Assembly (NCBI GenBank): GCA_949752735.1
Contig: OX457038.1
Span: 57,331,906 to 57,395,905, forward strand
Direction: 5' to 3'
DNA length: 64,000 nucleotides
DNA from: Lumbricus terrestris
Lineage: Eukaryota > Annelida > Clitellata > Crassiclitellata > Lumbricidae
The translations under genes and the position numbers were made by a program. Below the pieces are notes generated by a model, which did no database searches, had not been told where the DNA came from, and saw only the letters and a list, made by a program, of their open reading frames with translations. Shown here piece by piece: positions 43,499 through 55,458 of this stretch; within the stretch, counting starts at the first letter, position 1, and each line of letters begins with the position of its first letter.

Positions 43499-46400
43499 AT
43501 GAATAAGCTGTTGTTCTGTGCACTCGTGTGCTTGGGCGTGGTCGGTATGTTCTCAGGCAGATTTAATTGCTAGCGTTTCGAAATTCGCAGTTGTGCATTG
43601 CTTCTGTGGCATCTCTTCTCTCTCTTCCTCCAATTCTATTCTATTATGCCATTGTCCCGTAGGCCTAGTGACCTAGTCTCCCAGCTTCGTCACGCTTTGC
43701 TTGATATTCACTTTTCGAGATTGTATTCGGTATGGAAAGGCGCAGGTTAAATAATTGAAAGTTTGCATGTTATATAATCTTATCTTTTGTAGCGCTGTGT
43801 GTAATGCATCTCTCAATGGTCGTTCTATGCGATATCAATGCGTTTGAATTGATTTTTATACTTGAAATCATAGTTGCTGAAAGCATTTTTAGCTTTTTTC
43901 GTCACTTTTTTCGATTTTTAATTTTGTATGTAACTTTATTTACTGTCTGTTATTATGTTATTTCATTTTATTTCTAATGTCCCATATTTTGTCCTCATAC
44001 TTGAAAGGATTCTGCTAATTTTACGTCAGTGCTATTTAGCATCATCATCATTTGAGAAATAAATAGAACATTACAAGATGTGAAATTTAGAAAGTTGTTT
44101 GATGTTCTTACATGAGTAAAATTGTGAGTACAATTTTTTAATCAAGTAAACTCGGCAGAACTGTAGTATCGGGGACCAACATGTCGGTCAGGTTAGGTGT
44201 CGTGAGGGTCGGTCAGCGTCAGGTCAGGTGTCATGAGGGTCGGTTAGTTCGGATAAGGCATCATGAGGGTCAGTTAGGGTTAGTATTAGGGCTAGTGTTG
44301 TCATTCGGGGCCCGATACTATATTTTGCTGTAAACTCTATAGTTTATACACAGTTTACAGTTTAATTTTTAATTGCAATTAGTTTATGTTTGTTTATTCC
44401 AGCAAAGGCTTATGTGGACTTATGTTTCAGCCTACAATTTATGTGGTGGTATTCTGGATCTTATGCTGTGTACTGTTTTTGGATTGCAATTCTTTTTTGT
44501 TTTCTCAGCTGCATTAATGTTTATGCTTTAGCATTCGTTGAAAGTGAAGACATACCAGCCAAAATGTTTGGCACACATATGCTGTACTGTCATAATGATG
44601 GCGATTCAGTGCGCTGGTATGGACCAGATGGAGCAGAAATAAAGAATGACAAAGACAAGTACATCATTGACGCTGCCAATAATTCGTTGACCGTTTTAAA
44701 GATTGGTATGTAAATAATACACTCATGATTGATTGATTGATTGATTAAGTCGATCAAGTCGGTCGTAACTCAGCCAAGTCGAGTCGGTCATTTGTTTTGA
44801 CAAGTCGAGAAAATTTTGTTGTTCCCTCGACTTGACTCGTCTATGAAATATTGTACCGTAGTAACCATACATACTTTTTTTGGAGCCAAGTCACACAATG
44901 ACCTACATGATATAACCAGGCAGCCAATCCCATCTCCACACCGTGGACCACTTGCGGCAGACATTGGCTTTCTTGGGTGTTGAGCTATAATGACTAACAT
45001 GTTTGCAACGTTTGGTCAATTAATAATAGTTGTAGTAATTGTCATATACTGCGGTAGTTTTGTTTTTCTGCTCTGTTTAGCATCTGTTGAACTGTGGCAG
45101 AAGTTTCCAAGCAGCTCCAACCTTCCTCCATGCATTATACATTACACATGTCTGTAGCAACCAGCTTCTGTAATCTTGAGCAGTTTCAAGTTTCTTGAAC
45201 TAGCTGTAAGCCAGACACTGCAAGTCCTCCAATGCCATCCTAGTTTTCAATCTGCTACTAATTTCTGTACTGTTGGAGATTACCTTGTAGCCAAGCTGAC
45301 TGAGTCAATGGAGGGCTTAATACTTAAAAGTGTTTTTGACCAAAATTGATGAATTGTTGTATTCTAATATTCCAGCACATGAATTGCACATGAATGTAAT
45401 TTAGGTGCTGGAATATAAGAATGCAACAGTTCAGCAATTTTGGTCAAAATACTGCGGTCCAAGTAGGCAGAAGTTGAAAAGTCGATTGTTTATTTGACAA
45501 GTTGATTGAGTCGGTGGACCAAGTGAATCATGCAGTCTACTTAATGGGTCACCAAGAGCTGTCCTTGTTTTTCTGTATGGTCAAAGACAGACTTCTAACT
45601 GTTTCGCAAATCATTCCATGGGGCAAGTTGTTGCAAATCTTAGGTATTAGTGTGAGATGAAAATTGCCATGCTGACCTAAAATTAATGTGGACACTTGGA
45701 AACAATTAATTAGCTCAGATCTTAAAATTTTGAAGTGGCAAATGAGTTCAGGACTTGAATTACATGCTGATACTTTTGAATTTTGATCAGGATTCTGGCC
45801 AAGTATATGCACTATGCTTCATGTATTTAGTTTAGAAATGCTAATTTAAGTATGTACAATTGTACATGTATAGTGTGGCAGGTATCCATATGCAATTGAT
45901 TTACATAGGACGAATCTGCATAATCTGCATATTCCATGATGGCTGAGCTTCAACATTGTATTTATGTGTTCATTATTTATTTATTTATTCATTATTTATT
46001 TTCAAGAATTTTCTACAGAGAACATTTGACATGCGATGGTGACACCAGGGTTGAAATTTAAATTTTAAGTAAAATTTAAAAGTTATAAAATTTTAATACA
46101 TTCCAGAAATTTCCAGTTTTACCTGGTGTCATTGAATGCAGATCCTGAACATAAACGGGACGTGCTGACTAGCACGTGCAATCATTTTCTGTGTGCAGTA
46201 TACACTGTTACTTTATTTGGTGTAAAACTTTCTTGTACTTGCCTTTTTACAGGAGAGGCGGATCTTGGAGAGTATCGCTGTGAGACATCGAATGAAAACA
46301 AAACTCTTGAGATTTTCTGTAAGTTCCGTATTTGAAGTAAGACTTTGAATTGTAAACCATTATGGTTGATGGTTTTTCTCAGCTGTTGACATAATTCTTT

Positions 46401-49400
46401 CATCATCCACAGTTCTTATTCCAAACGTCGATATTCTTATAAGTTTTACCGGTGGTGGGTATTCGTTAGTCTGCGTGTTTCCTTAAGGAGCCATTTTCTT
46501 AGCAATGTTGATGCAAATTCAAAATAATATTTTATTCCAGAGTATATTTATTTGAGCCATTTCTGTAACATCTCTTTGTTCATTACATTGTGCTTACAGA
46601 TACTATTATGGGTTGATATTGTCATTTGCTTTTATTAGAAGTTGACAATTTGCCAAGTTTTGCAAGTCATGTGACCATACATGTGACCATACATTCAAGA
46701 CTTAAACTGAAAGAGTTAGGCCCCCCAGAAATTTGCGCCAGAAAAAGTGAAAATTTGCGGAAAATTTGCGCCAGAAAAAGTGAAAAATTGCGCCAAGAAA
46801 TTGCAAAAAACGCGCACCAAAAAACAACAAATTTTCGCATATTAATAACTAGTTTTCTGCTTCTCCTCAACCACCCCCGATGGAACTGCAGTCTGCGATC
46901 GTTTCCTGTGTTTAGCTGTCTCAAGGTGGCTGATAACCGACGATTTTCTTGTGTGATCAATTACCAGATTGCACATACTGCAGAACAGCAGACCTCCATC
47001 TTCATGAGTAACGTTTATAAATTCTTTCGCTCGATCACGAGCAGAAACACTGGAGCTATGCGACGGGTCACGCACGTGGTTTCGTGGCTCGTTTGTGAAC
47101 GCATTGTCTAACGTATTTTGTCGCATCGCGGTTCTAGAAGAATTTACCGTTTGAGTACGCGCAATATTTACAGAATTATCTTCTTTAACTACAGATTCCT
47201 CGATAGTCTCGATAACTTCGATGCTATCGTCCCACTCCGTGGTCGCCATTTTTTCAGTTGTTGTCTAACGCAACGTAGACTAATGCTGTCGTTGCGATGT
47301 TGAATTTGCCGCGCATCACAATGACGATTTAGCCATTGAAAGCCCAAAATTTGCGCGCAAATCGCGGACATTGTTAAAATTTGCGCGAAAATCGCGGACA
47401 TTGCTAAAATTTGCGCACTTGCGGGTTTATAAAAAAATTGCGCGAAAGTTGCGCGGCGCAAGATCGCAAATTTCTGGGGGCCCTAAAGAGTTTTGTAATA
47501 TGAATGATTTTTTACCGGTGCCTTACTTTACCTAACTTGATTGTTTTTTTGTTCAGCGGCTCCTTACATCAAACCGCTTGATAAGTCGGTGAACTTGGTT
47601 CAGGGGGACAAGCTGGAGCTGACCTGCAATGCTTGGGGAAATCCAAGTCCCAAGGTCACGTGGATCAAGAACTGGGAAGGAGAAAACCTGGAGCTTACTA
47701 CAAACGACCACATTTCGCTAGGCAGCGATGGAAAATTAGACAACGCACAACTTAACATCACAGAAGTCACTTATGATGATTATGGGTTTTATACTTGCAA
47801 CGTAACAAACGTGTATGGCTCATTTCAGTCAACTACCAAAGTCCGTGTTAAAGGTTGCCTTAAATTTGTTCGAATTAAGCTAATTTAAAGCAGAATTATA
47901 CTAATTTTAAATCAGTAAAGATTTCGTTGATATGGAGCTGGCCAGGATGTGATTTGTTGACCTTTAAAATGTGAGTGATTTGTAGCTTGAAGGATAATTT
48001 ATTCTCAACTTGTTCAGATTTTCTCTTGTGGATCGTACTTTTCCCCCATGAATTTTCACTGGGGAATTTCCCTTGTTAGTTTAGACTCCATCCCTGAATT
48101 CGAAATAAGCTCATGGTGTGTCCTGTTGACCAATTACTTTTTTAGAAGCATATGAGCATTGCCAATATATATATATATCTGTGGTCTGAGTTCTTTATTT
48201 CAGCGCAATATTTTTAATCAAACTTTTTATTGTACTTTTTATACACATTGTGCTTGAAATGTACGAGCAATAATAAGCTGAAACTTTGCTACCTGTATAT
48301 ACTTATTATACTAGCATCCATTGATATATGACTTAATATCTCTTCTTTCTTCTCTTCCATCAGTTCCCTGACAATGAGGCCCTTATGAAGTTTCTCTACT
48401 GTCCCTGGCAGTTTCGCCCACCATGGTCAAGTTCATGTTTTTACTTTTCAAATCTTCCTTGATATTGACTATCCATTTTTTTTGTTATCTCCCTCTACTC
48501 CTTTCTCCTTCAATGTGTCCATGCAGGGCCGCCAGTGGTAATCTTTTGTCGTCCATCCTTTCGACATGACCATACTGCGCGACTAAATTTAATATCAATA
48601 AATATTGTTGCATTTGTAGATAAGTTGGCTCCACTCTGGCCATTCATCGGCATCTGCATTGAGGTGTTTGTGCTTATACTTATTATCATCATCTACGAAA
48701 AGCGAAAGTCGAAGCAGAACTATGACGAAGATGCCAAAGAGGAAGGCAATAACCAGTTAAGTGAATTCAACAGCCTAGTTAAATTTGTGTTCATGTTAAA
48801 GGTACTATGCTTCTTGAGATGACTGGTTTTTATTAAATATTACATGCCAGGCAGGTTTCATTGTTGAGTAGTCTAACTCATGTTTATAATTTTTTGTTTA
48901 GAACTGGCCTTTATATTAGCGTTTGGCTGGTGTTATTTTAATTATTCTTAGGTCACTTCCTTTTTTGTTTATTTCTTTTATGAAAGCATTTCTTTCCTTA
49001 TTTCTTATTATATACTAGCTGTACCCGGCCACGCGTTGCTGTGGCTGAAAAGACCGTCCAACCCTCCCTCCCTATCTCCCCTGCCTCACTCCCTTCCTCT
49101 GTGCTCCATACCTCCATTCCCCTCCCTCCCCTCTTCCTCTCCCTCCCCCCGTCCCCTTCTCCCGCCCCTCCCGTCCCCTCACGCCCTCCCGTTCCCTCTC
49201 CCCTTCCCCTCCTCTCCCTTCCCCGTCCCGTCTCCCCTCCCGTCTCCTCCCTCCCGTCCCTCCCCTTCCTCCATCCCTACCTCCCTCCATCCCGTCCGCT
49301 TCCTCTTCCCCCCCCTCCATTCCCGACAGCTACATATATATATATATATGCGCTATAAGAACACGCGCGGATTTGGAAAGTTGTGTGAAAATTTGAAAGG

Positions 49401-49908
49401 AAACGGTGAAGAAGTTTCAGAGATCCTTGATTTTGTAAAAACCGACAGCCAATATGCGCTATAAGAACATGCGTGGATATACATAAAAACACGGCCGCAT
49501 TCGAAAGCAAATCGACACAAACCGACAGTTACATATGCGCTATAAGAACATGCGTGGATATACATAAAAACACGGCCGCATTTGAAAGCAACGTCGGGTG
49601 AGAATTGATGACTCGAATGCAAAGGTTTTTTTGTCGAAAGATTGCGCTTTTCAGCATTATACAAACCCACTCGTATTCGAATGGAACGTTTTGGCAAAAT
49701 TTTCAAAAGAATCGGTCAAGAAGTTTCCGAGATCCTTCATTAGACACAACTTTATACATTTTTATTTATATAGATTAAATTACTGGGTTCTGTTTTGTTA
49801 TAGGGTAAACTTTAATATAAAACTCAAAAAATTCCTTGACTTTATTGTAGAACCAACTCAAATGATCACCCAGAGAAGGAGAAAGAGAAGGCGAGGCTAA
49901 GGAAGTAG
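43499..49908 (+). CDS. BSG: Basigin/neuroplastin-like two-Ig membrane glycoprotein
   Basis: Six exons, all with GT-AG introns: 43499-43544 (signal peptide MNKLLFCALVCLGVV), 44532-44705, 46253-46318 (Ig 1), 47557-47853 (Ig 2), 48620-48755 (membrane segment), 49851-49908 (tail). The first five joins are consistent, phase 1 except the last, which is phase 2. Total 258 residues. Ig 1 has the Cys pair MLYCHND / EYRCETS; Ig 2 has LTCNAWG, VTWIKN and GFYTCNV. The membrane segment KLAPLWPFIGICIEVFVL with its buried Glu and YEKRK border is diagnostic of the basigin/neuroplastin/embigin family. These are chaperones of monocarboxylate transporters and other partners at the plasma membrane. The short tail is acidic then basic. 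An earlier acceptor near 44401 is also in phase but would add a hydrophobic insert, so 44532 is preferred. Confidence 0.92.
44164..44320. mobile_element. Second TTAGG-core inverted-repeat element (basigin intron 1)
   Basis: Ends TAGTATCGGGGACC and, inverted, TAGTATCGGGCCCC. The interior is built of GGTTAGG/GTGAGGGTCGGT repeats. Same family as 8162-8272. Confidence 0.6.
45334..45450. repeat. Hairpin-forming inverted repeat in basigin intron 2
   Basis: Arms 45334-45378 and 45405-45450 pair over about 45 nt, with two wobble pairs and two mismatches around a 26-nt loop. Arm landmarks are GACCAAAATTG and ATATTCCAGCAC. It could be a foldback element or a hairpin RNA source; no target duplication was found. 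Confidence 0.7.
46718..47484 (-). mobile_element. hAT element in basigin intron 3
   Basis: Inverted ends AGGCCCCCCAGAAATTTGCG and AGGGCCCCCAGAAATTTGCG. Perfect 8-bp target duplication AAAGAGTT (46710-46717, 47485-47492). Subterminal ATTTGCGC/TTGCGCGAAA words repeat at both ends. 767 bp, carrying only the zinc-finger ORF below, without a transposase catalytic domain. Confidence 0.9.
46842..47249 (-). CDS. BED/CGGBP1-like zinc-finger protein of the hAT element
   Basis: 135 codons. An acidic N-terminus, then a Ser/Thr-rich linker, then LLFCSMCNLVIDHTRKSSV and HLETAKHRKR. This gives a C-X2-C ... H-X5-H finger of the BED type seen in hAT transposases and in CGGBP1-like proteins. The transposase core that normally follows is missing. 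It may bind the element's own subterminal GCG-containing repeats. The frame is intact, so it may still be expressed. Confidence 0.65.
   Translation of the reverse strand: MATTEWDDSIEVIETIEESVVKEDNSVNIARTQTVNSSRTAMRQNTLDNAFTNEPRNHVRDPSHSSSVSARDRAKEFINVTHEDGGLLFCSMCNLVIDHTRKSSVISHLETAKHRKRSQTAVPSGVVEEKQKTSY
49010..49600. repeat. Pyrimidine-rich tract and ~80-bp repeats in basigin intron 5
   Basis: 49055-49330 is almost pure C/T on this strand. It is followed by three copies of an ATGCGCTATAAGAACA-containing unit (about 49348, 49454, 49535; the last two about 80 bp apart and nearly identical). The leading ACTAGCTGTACCCGGCC suggests a dispersed element end; the family was not identified. Confidence 0.6.
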
Positions 49909-51879
49909 ATGGGCACTGTCGGATGAGTATGCAACAAGAAGCGTTTTACCCTGCTCTGTCTTCTTTTCGTCTTCTTCCTGACATATCGGAGTGCATACAG
50001 CATCGCAAAAGTGCATGAAGAAGCTAAATTTTATTGGATGTTTGGTGTGTAGAGTGATAGTCTTTTCTACTTTGAGTTATTTTATGCGGTGCAGATTCAA
50101 ACTTTGCTCAGTGACATACTCTCTTTTTGCGCAAAGTTGCAGGCTGGGTACTTTCTGTTAAATTATTTTTGTGTAAATGTATAACTTAATGGTCTAAGAT
50201 GTTGTCTGGGAATGATACCAATTTTGTAAAAAAAAATGCTTTCATGAGCATTGCAGAATTGCTGTTCTGTATAATATTAATTACAAAATTTTGGAGCATA
50301 AAATTCTTGTATGTATTGACTATCTTTTCATACCTCCCAAGTTACTTACACATGCTTAAACTGTGGTAACTGAAAACTTTTGCATGATCGTTTGTGAAAT
50401 AAATTAGTAGATTTGCCGTGTATTTTGGAAGACACGAGTTAGTTTTTATCGATAACTGAATAATTTTGATTACTCCAGAGCCAAACATTTATTGTGTATT
50501 TAGAATTCAGATGTGAATCACCAGTTACCATGGATCTGCATGTATCTTTCTGTTCTGTTCTGTAAAATATTTTTAAAACTGTTCTTTATATTAGAATTTT
50601 TATGTACAAGTGGTAGCTTTTTAAATCCACTGGTAAGAACATGACCGACTCTTTGAGAATAACTTTGCGTTAAACGGTGATTTCGTTTATTTTCTGTGGG
50701 TGGACATTTGTCTGATCATGTTGATGTGCATCAAGTTGTTTTCGGACTCTTCCTTCGTTATCTGTCCTCAGGCACTGGTAATTTTTTTATTATTTGACTG
50801 CTGGTACTTGTGGCCAGTGAGCTTGAAGTGGCACTACATGAATGTCTGATTATAGCCACAAGATTTCCTTGAAATACAAATGTTTGAGTGATGCATTTAT
50901 GTAGCTGCCTCATGGCTTTCAAAAGTCCTCTGTAGTTGGTTGTCAAGAGGAGAAAAGTAGATGGCTAGTCAATAAATGCTTTTATTGGAGCATAGTTGCA
51001 AGCAGCACCCGCTACTATGAGCATGATTGGCTTCTGGTTGTAAACCCAAAAATCACATCAAAGTTTGCTTGGAAACTTCAGTGACGCTTGGTTGCTTGTT
51101 AGGAATTGTGAACATTGAACATTTTAATTTATGAAACTATTCAGTCATGCACACAGCTTACAATGCTCGTGCTCAACGAAGAATTGTGGATGTGTGGATA
51201 TTGTAATTTAAGTTCGGTTTGTGGCAGTTTGGAAACATTTCTTTTTGCTTTATTAGTCGTAGACACTCGTAGTATTTGCACAGATATGAAGTCGACGTAA
51301 AAACTATGTGTTCACTTGTGCAAGCGTTTATCGTAATCCTTGGTTTTATCATGATGTGTTAACTATCACTAGCTTTGAGACATCAGTTCTGGTCTGATCC
51401 CTCTAGTCAGTTATGTGGTTGTATTTTTTTTACATATACCGATATGTATTTCTTATTTCAAAGCCAGTTTCGAAAGTTTCATATTTTCACAACAAGTTGG
51501 TAAATGGCTTGCACTTGACTGGGAAATATCAACTTGCTGGTTTAGAATAATGGATGTTTTTGCCAAGTGACAATGCTATACATATTTTTCTCAAATTATT
51601 GTTACAGCTTGGGCAATTGTGCTAGCCTTATGGGCTTTTACTGGTATTTTAATTTATCGTGTGTGCTGTATTTAAAATAAAATTTTGAATATATTCATTA
51701 GCTTTGTGTTGAAAATTGTTGCTTTCATTGGAAGTGGCCATTAATTTGTTGGCATATTAAGCAATGCACAGAATTGCCGACTTACTATTAGTTTCATTTT
51801 ATTTCTAGCAACCTTGTATAATACATATTTGTAATCTTGTAGGTACAACCATTCATATTTATTACAGCTAGATTTATGA
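49909..51879 (+). other. 3' flank of basigin gene
   Basis: AT-rich and without long open frames. A candidate AATAAA lies at 50398-50403, so the 3' UTR may be about 0.5 kb or longer. Nothing else is recognised up to the MITE. Confidence 0.5.
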
Positions 51880-51887
51880 ATTGTGGT

Positions 51888-52065
51888 CAGGGTTTAAAGT
51901 GGGTGGGAACGGCGTTCCCACTGCTCTCGAAATTCTTGGCTTGCGTTCCCACTGCTCATCATGACGAAACGCCAAAGCACATGCATTTCAATGCAATTCA
52001 TCAGCAGCGTTCCCACTGCTCACATTCAGCGTTCCCACTGCTCACCCAAACCACTTTAACCACTG
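51888..52065. mobile_element. hAT-type MITE with TTAAAGTGG ends
   Basis: Ends CAGGGTTTAAAGTGG and, inverted, CAGTGGTTAAAGTGG. Perfect 8-bp target duplication ATTGTGGT (51880-51887, 52066-52073). The interior has four GTTCCCACTGCTC words. Confidence 0.9.
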
Positions 52066-52359
52066 ATTGTGGTTAGCTCTTATATGCACGTAATACTGTT
52101 TACTTTACTGTACTATAGAACAGTAAGAGCATTAAATTGACCTTACTCTCCAATCTCCAAAGCCAGAAGTGTTCTATAACGACACAACTACTCTGGAGGA
52201 GCCAAAATGGTTCAGATGCCAATCATGGTGCTTCTAATGCCCGAGATAAAGACGTTTAGAGTTGCAGACAATTTGATTTTGTCACCTTATCTACGGTAAC
52301 TTACCAAACGGAGCACATTAATATAAGAATAGAAATCTCTGTGTGTGTCATTTTCAGAA

Positions 52360-52518
52360 ATGTTTAAAGTGGGTCGGTGATTGAGCATTGGGAACTCCGA
52401 AAAGTTTTATGGGAACGCATGTGTTACCTGGTCCGAGCAAGCAGTGGGACCAGGTAATGCATGTGATCCCATAAACTTTTTCAGAGTTCCCACTGCTCAA
52501 CCAAACCACTTTAACCAT
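52360..52518. mobile_element. Foldback relative of the 51888 MITE
   Basis: Nearly the whole 159 bp is one inverted repeat: arms of about 70 bp (landmarks TTAAAGTGGGT, GGGAACTC, TTACCTGGTCC) around a short GAGCAAGCAGT-like loop. It shares the TTAAAGTGG ends and TTCCCACTGCTC word with 51888-52065. No clean target duplication seen. Confidence 0.75.
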
Positions 52519-52729
52519 TAGTCGTGTTAGACTGTTTTGCTCAAGATCCACCCACACTCTTCAGCTGCCAGTGCCACGTGGAATGGAGAATCATACACTA
52601 GAAGTCGCACAAGTGAGAATGACATTGCTAGGGGTTGCTCAAAACTGATGTAGCCAGCTGGGCAGTAACTAGTAGAGATCATAAGATCTTTTGTTCCAGA
52701 GTATATTAAATTATTCGCCAGGAGTTGTC

Positions 52730-52975
52730 GGTTTCACAGAGAGTGCAGTGAACAGAAGAAGGGAGTACCATGAGCAGAAGAGAGCAAAATTAGTAGAAGA
52801 TAGCACAGCAAATAGCACAGGAGCACTGAGCAGATGACAACATAGGAGCACAGTGAGCAGAAAGAGCATAAAAAATCGGTGAGCAGAATAGAACGCAGTG
52901 GAGCAGAAGCACTGTGAGCACAGTGTGCAAAAGAGGACAGTGAGCAGAAGACAGTCAGCAAACAAATTCATCGTC
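52730..52975. repeat. Degenerate GTGAGCAGAA repeat
   Basis: Low-complexity purine-rich stretch of drifting 10-25 bp units around CAGTGAGCAGAAG. The open frames on the minus strand here are by-products. Confidence 0.6.
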
Positions 52976-53039
52976 TTTGGACATAAGCAGAAAGCTAGTT
53001 TCCTATAACAGACGATGCTGGAAACTAAATAAAGTGAAC

Positions 53040-55458
53040 ATTTTAATATTAAATTTTATTAGTAATAAGAAAATTTCACAAACCAAACAGTTTTGTATGG
53101 TAACATAGGCTCATTCAGACATCTGAGTAAAACAATATAAAAATGTATGCTCACTAAAGTGAAACAAGAGTAATCAAGTAAAAACTTCTGAGGAAACTTC
53201 AACAGATATGCAATCTTTCATAAGTTTATCAACAAAGATATGTGCACCAAAAACTGTAGAACAACAAATACATAAAACAATTAACATGTTTCTAGGCAAC
53301 TTCTTTGTGCTCAGGAAAATGAATCATCATTCAAGGCTTAGCTTAGCTTGGGTAGTGCTGCAAGTCCCACCACGAATAAGGTCCTCAGTCCTACTCCATC
53401 AGCTGCATTGGCTTCCTGCTGAATTCAGAATCAAATCGACCTGATTGATCTACAACTACCAGCTCATCTCTCTATCTTCAAGCACTTCAATCCTTACATC
53501 CCTCCTCACTGTGGTGTTTTATCCGAGGCATGATAGAGAACGTTTATAGGATAGCAAGCATTCCATACTCCTTCCCCCCTCTCAATTTCGTCTGCCACTT
53601 TCTCTTATTGCTCAGATTCAATGCCTTCATTCAAAAGCAGCTCAAGACTAAATTCTTCTTGACTTTTAAGCACTTCGATATCTAACTGCATATTCTCCCG
53701 GCGTCTGCCACTTTCTCTTATTGCTCAGATTCAATGCCTTCATTCAAAAGCAGCTGAAGACTAAATTCTTCTCGACTTTTAAGCACTTCGATATCTAACT
53801 GCATATTCTCGTGCTCCTCAGATTCACATTCCGGTGAGACTGCACACACGTTACAAATTTAATCAGTAATTCTAATCATAAACAATAACAGGCATCTGTG
53901 CCTATGATTATAAATAAATACTATAACACTGATAACAAGAATGCAAAATAAAAATACTGACACTGCATAAATAAAACAGCTAAAGAAACACCAACTGCTC
54001 TTGCTTCAATTTGTCAAGCACTCTGCGGCAGTTAACCTTAAAAGGTTATGATTCATTTCCACAAATGAAAAGAAAGATTTTTTATTTCCAAATGTGAAAA
54101 GAACAAATAACACAAATTATACAGTCTATAATACAATTAATACTGACTGTCTTCAAACCTTAACACAAATACAAGAGAAAATAAAGCAATGTATGGTTAG
54201 AAACAACCTGTCACACCTCCACATAGCACAGACTGAAATCAATGTACGGTACTTCACCATTTCTCTGTTACACTTCTGAATAGAACCTTAAACAACAGCT
54301 TTTAATAAGCCGTTTCTGCATAAATTGAATAGTTTAAAAATGAAAACACACTATTAAACTGCATGCACTGTAGTCCAGGGGTCGTGAACCTCCACCAGGG
54401 GTGTGCAAAGCTGCTGCCTATTCATTTAAAAAAATAACCTCTTATACCCCTCAGAATTTGAACAGTGTATACTTATTTTTCTCATATAATATTAAAACTA
54501 ACAAATTCCTTTAAATAAAAGACATACCTCTAAGATTTTCTTAGAAAAGTGTTAAATAAAATCCTTAATAAAATGTGGATTCCTAGAGTGATTGCATATT
54601 TAGAAGTTTGAAAATTTTGGGGAACACTGCATTGACTATGGTTCACCACCCCTGCTCTAGTCTGATTCTGACCAGTGCAAAAACTTCAATATTTAACAGC
54701 ACAAAAAATCTCAACTGAATTTTTAAAATTTTGCTTTAAAAAATTTAAAGTTTGTCACTGTTTAAAACAGAATCTAGTGAGTAGTGACTTCCTTGATGCT
54801 ACAAGGACATAAAAAGGTGGTCCTCCAAAACCCTAGTCACAAGTTTTCCCACATTACTTACCAGTGGTAAGTGCTCAAAAATAAGCACAGGTAAAACTAA
54901 ACTGCTAACCAAATTCTCACTTAGCTCATAGCGGGCTAGTTTAAAAACAAAACCAGATTTATTGCAAACACTTAATTAGCAAAATAAAGATGGACTGTAT
55001 CCGTCAAGACCTACCGCCTTAAGCTACACATCTTTCAATATAAAATCAGCAAGTTAAAACTGCTAAAAAGAATTTTAAACAAATTCATGAATGGGAAGCA
55101 TAATACATTTATCTGATTGAGGCATATCTATTAAGTGATACTGCACAGAAGATGCACATAATAAATGTACATAAAAAATAAACTGCAATAGAGTATGAAA
55201 CATAATTTTAACATCAATTCATCAAACGCATAGAAAAAATGATGATCATAAAAAATATCAAAAAAGGCTAACATATAAAAAAGGATCATAACCCTCGTAA
55301 AACAGTAGAAAGTACATCTATAATACCTGGTACTCCCAAAGAGAAACACTGAAAACATTTGTAACACCACAACGTAACTGTACTGGAAGAAACAAGCTCG
55401 GTCATTGCCTGTGTCTTGCGTATGAGCATGAATTTCATAGCCAGACCGAACACTTTAA
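53040..55458 (-). other. 3' flank of the STRA8-like gene, with LINE remnant
   Basis: About 53370-53860 (+) is an old LINE 3' piece (LHQLHWLPAEFRIKST, later FNAFIQKQLKTKFF), in which a 113-bp segment is tandemly duplicated (53589-53701, 53702-53814). The rest is AT-rich without recognised features. A TTTATT near 54957 could be a minus-strand polyadenylation signal. Confidence 0.5.

Noticed and set aside
48510..48692. Extended + frame before the basigin membrane exon
   Set aside because: The sequence before the acceptor TTTGTAG at 48619 is intronic; phase and family alignment begin at 48620.
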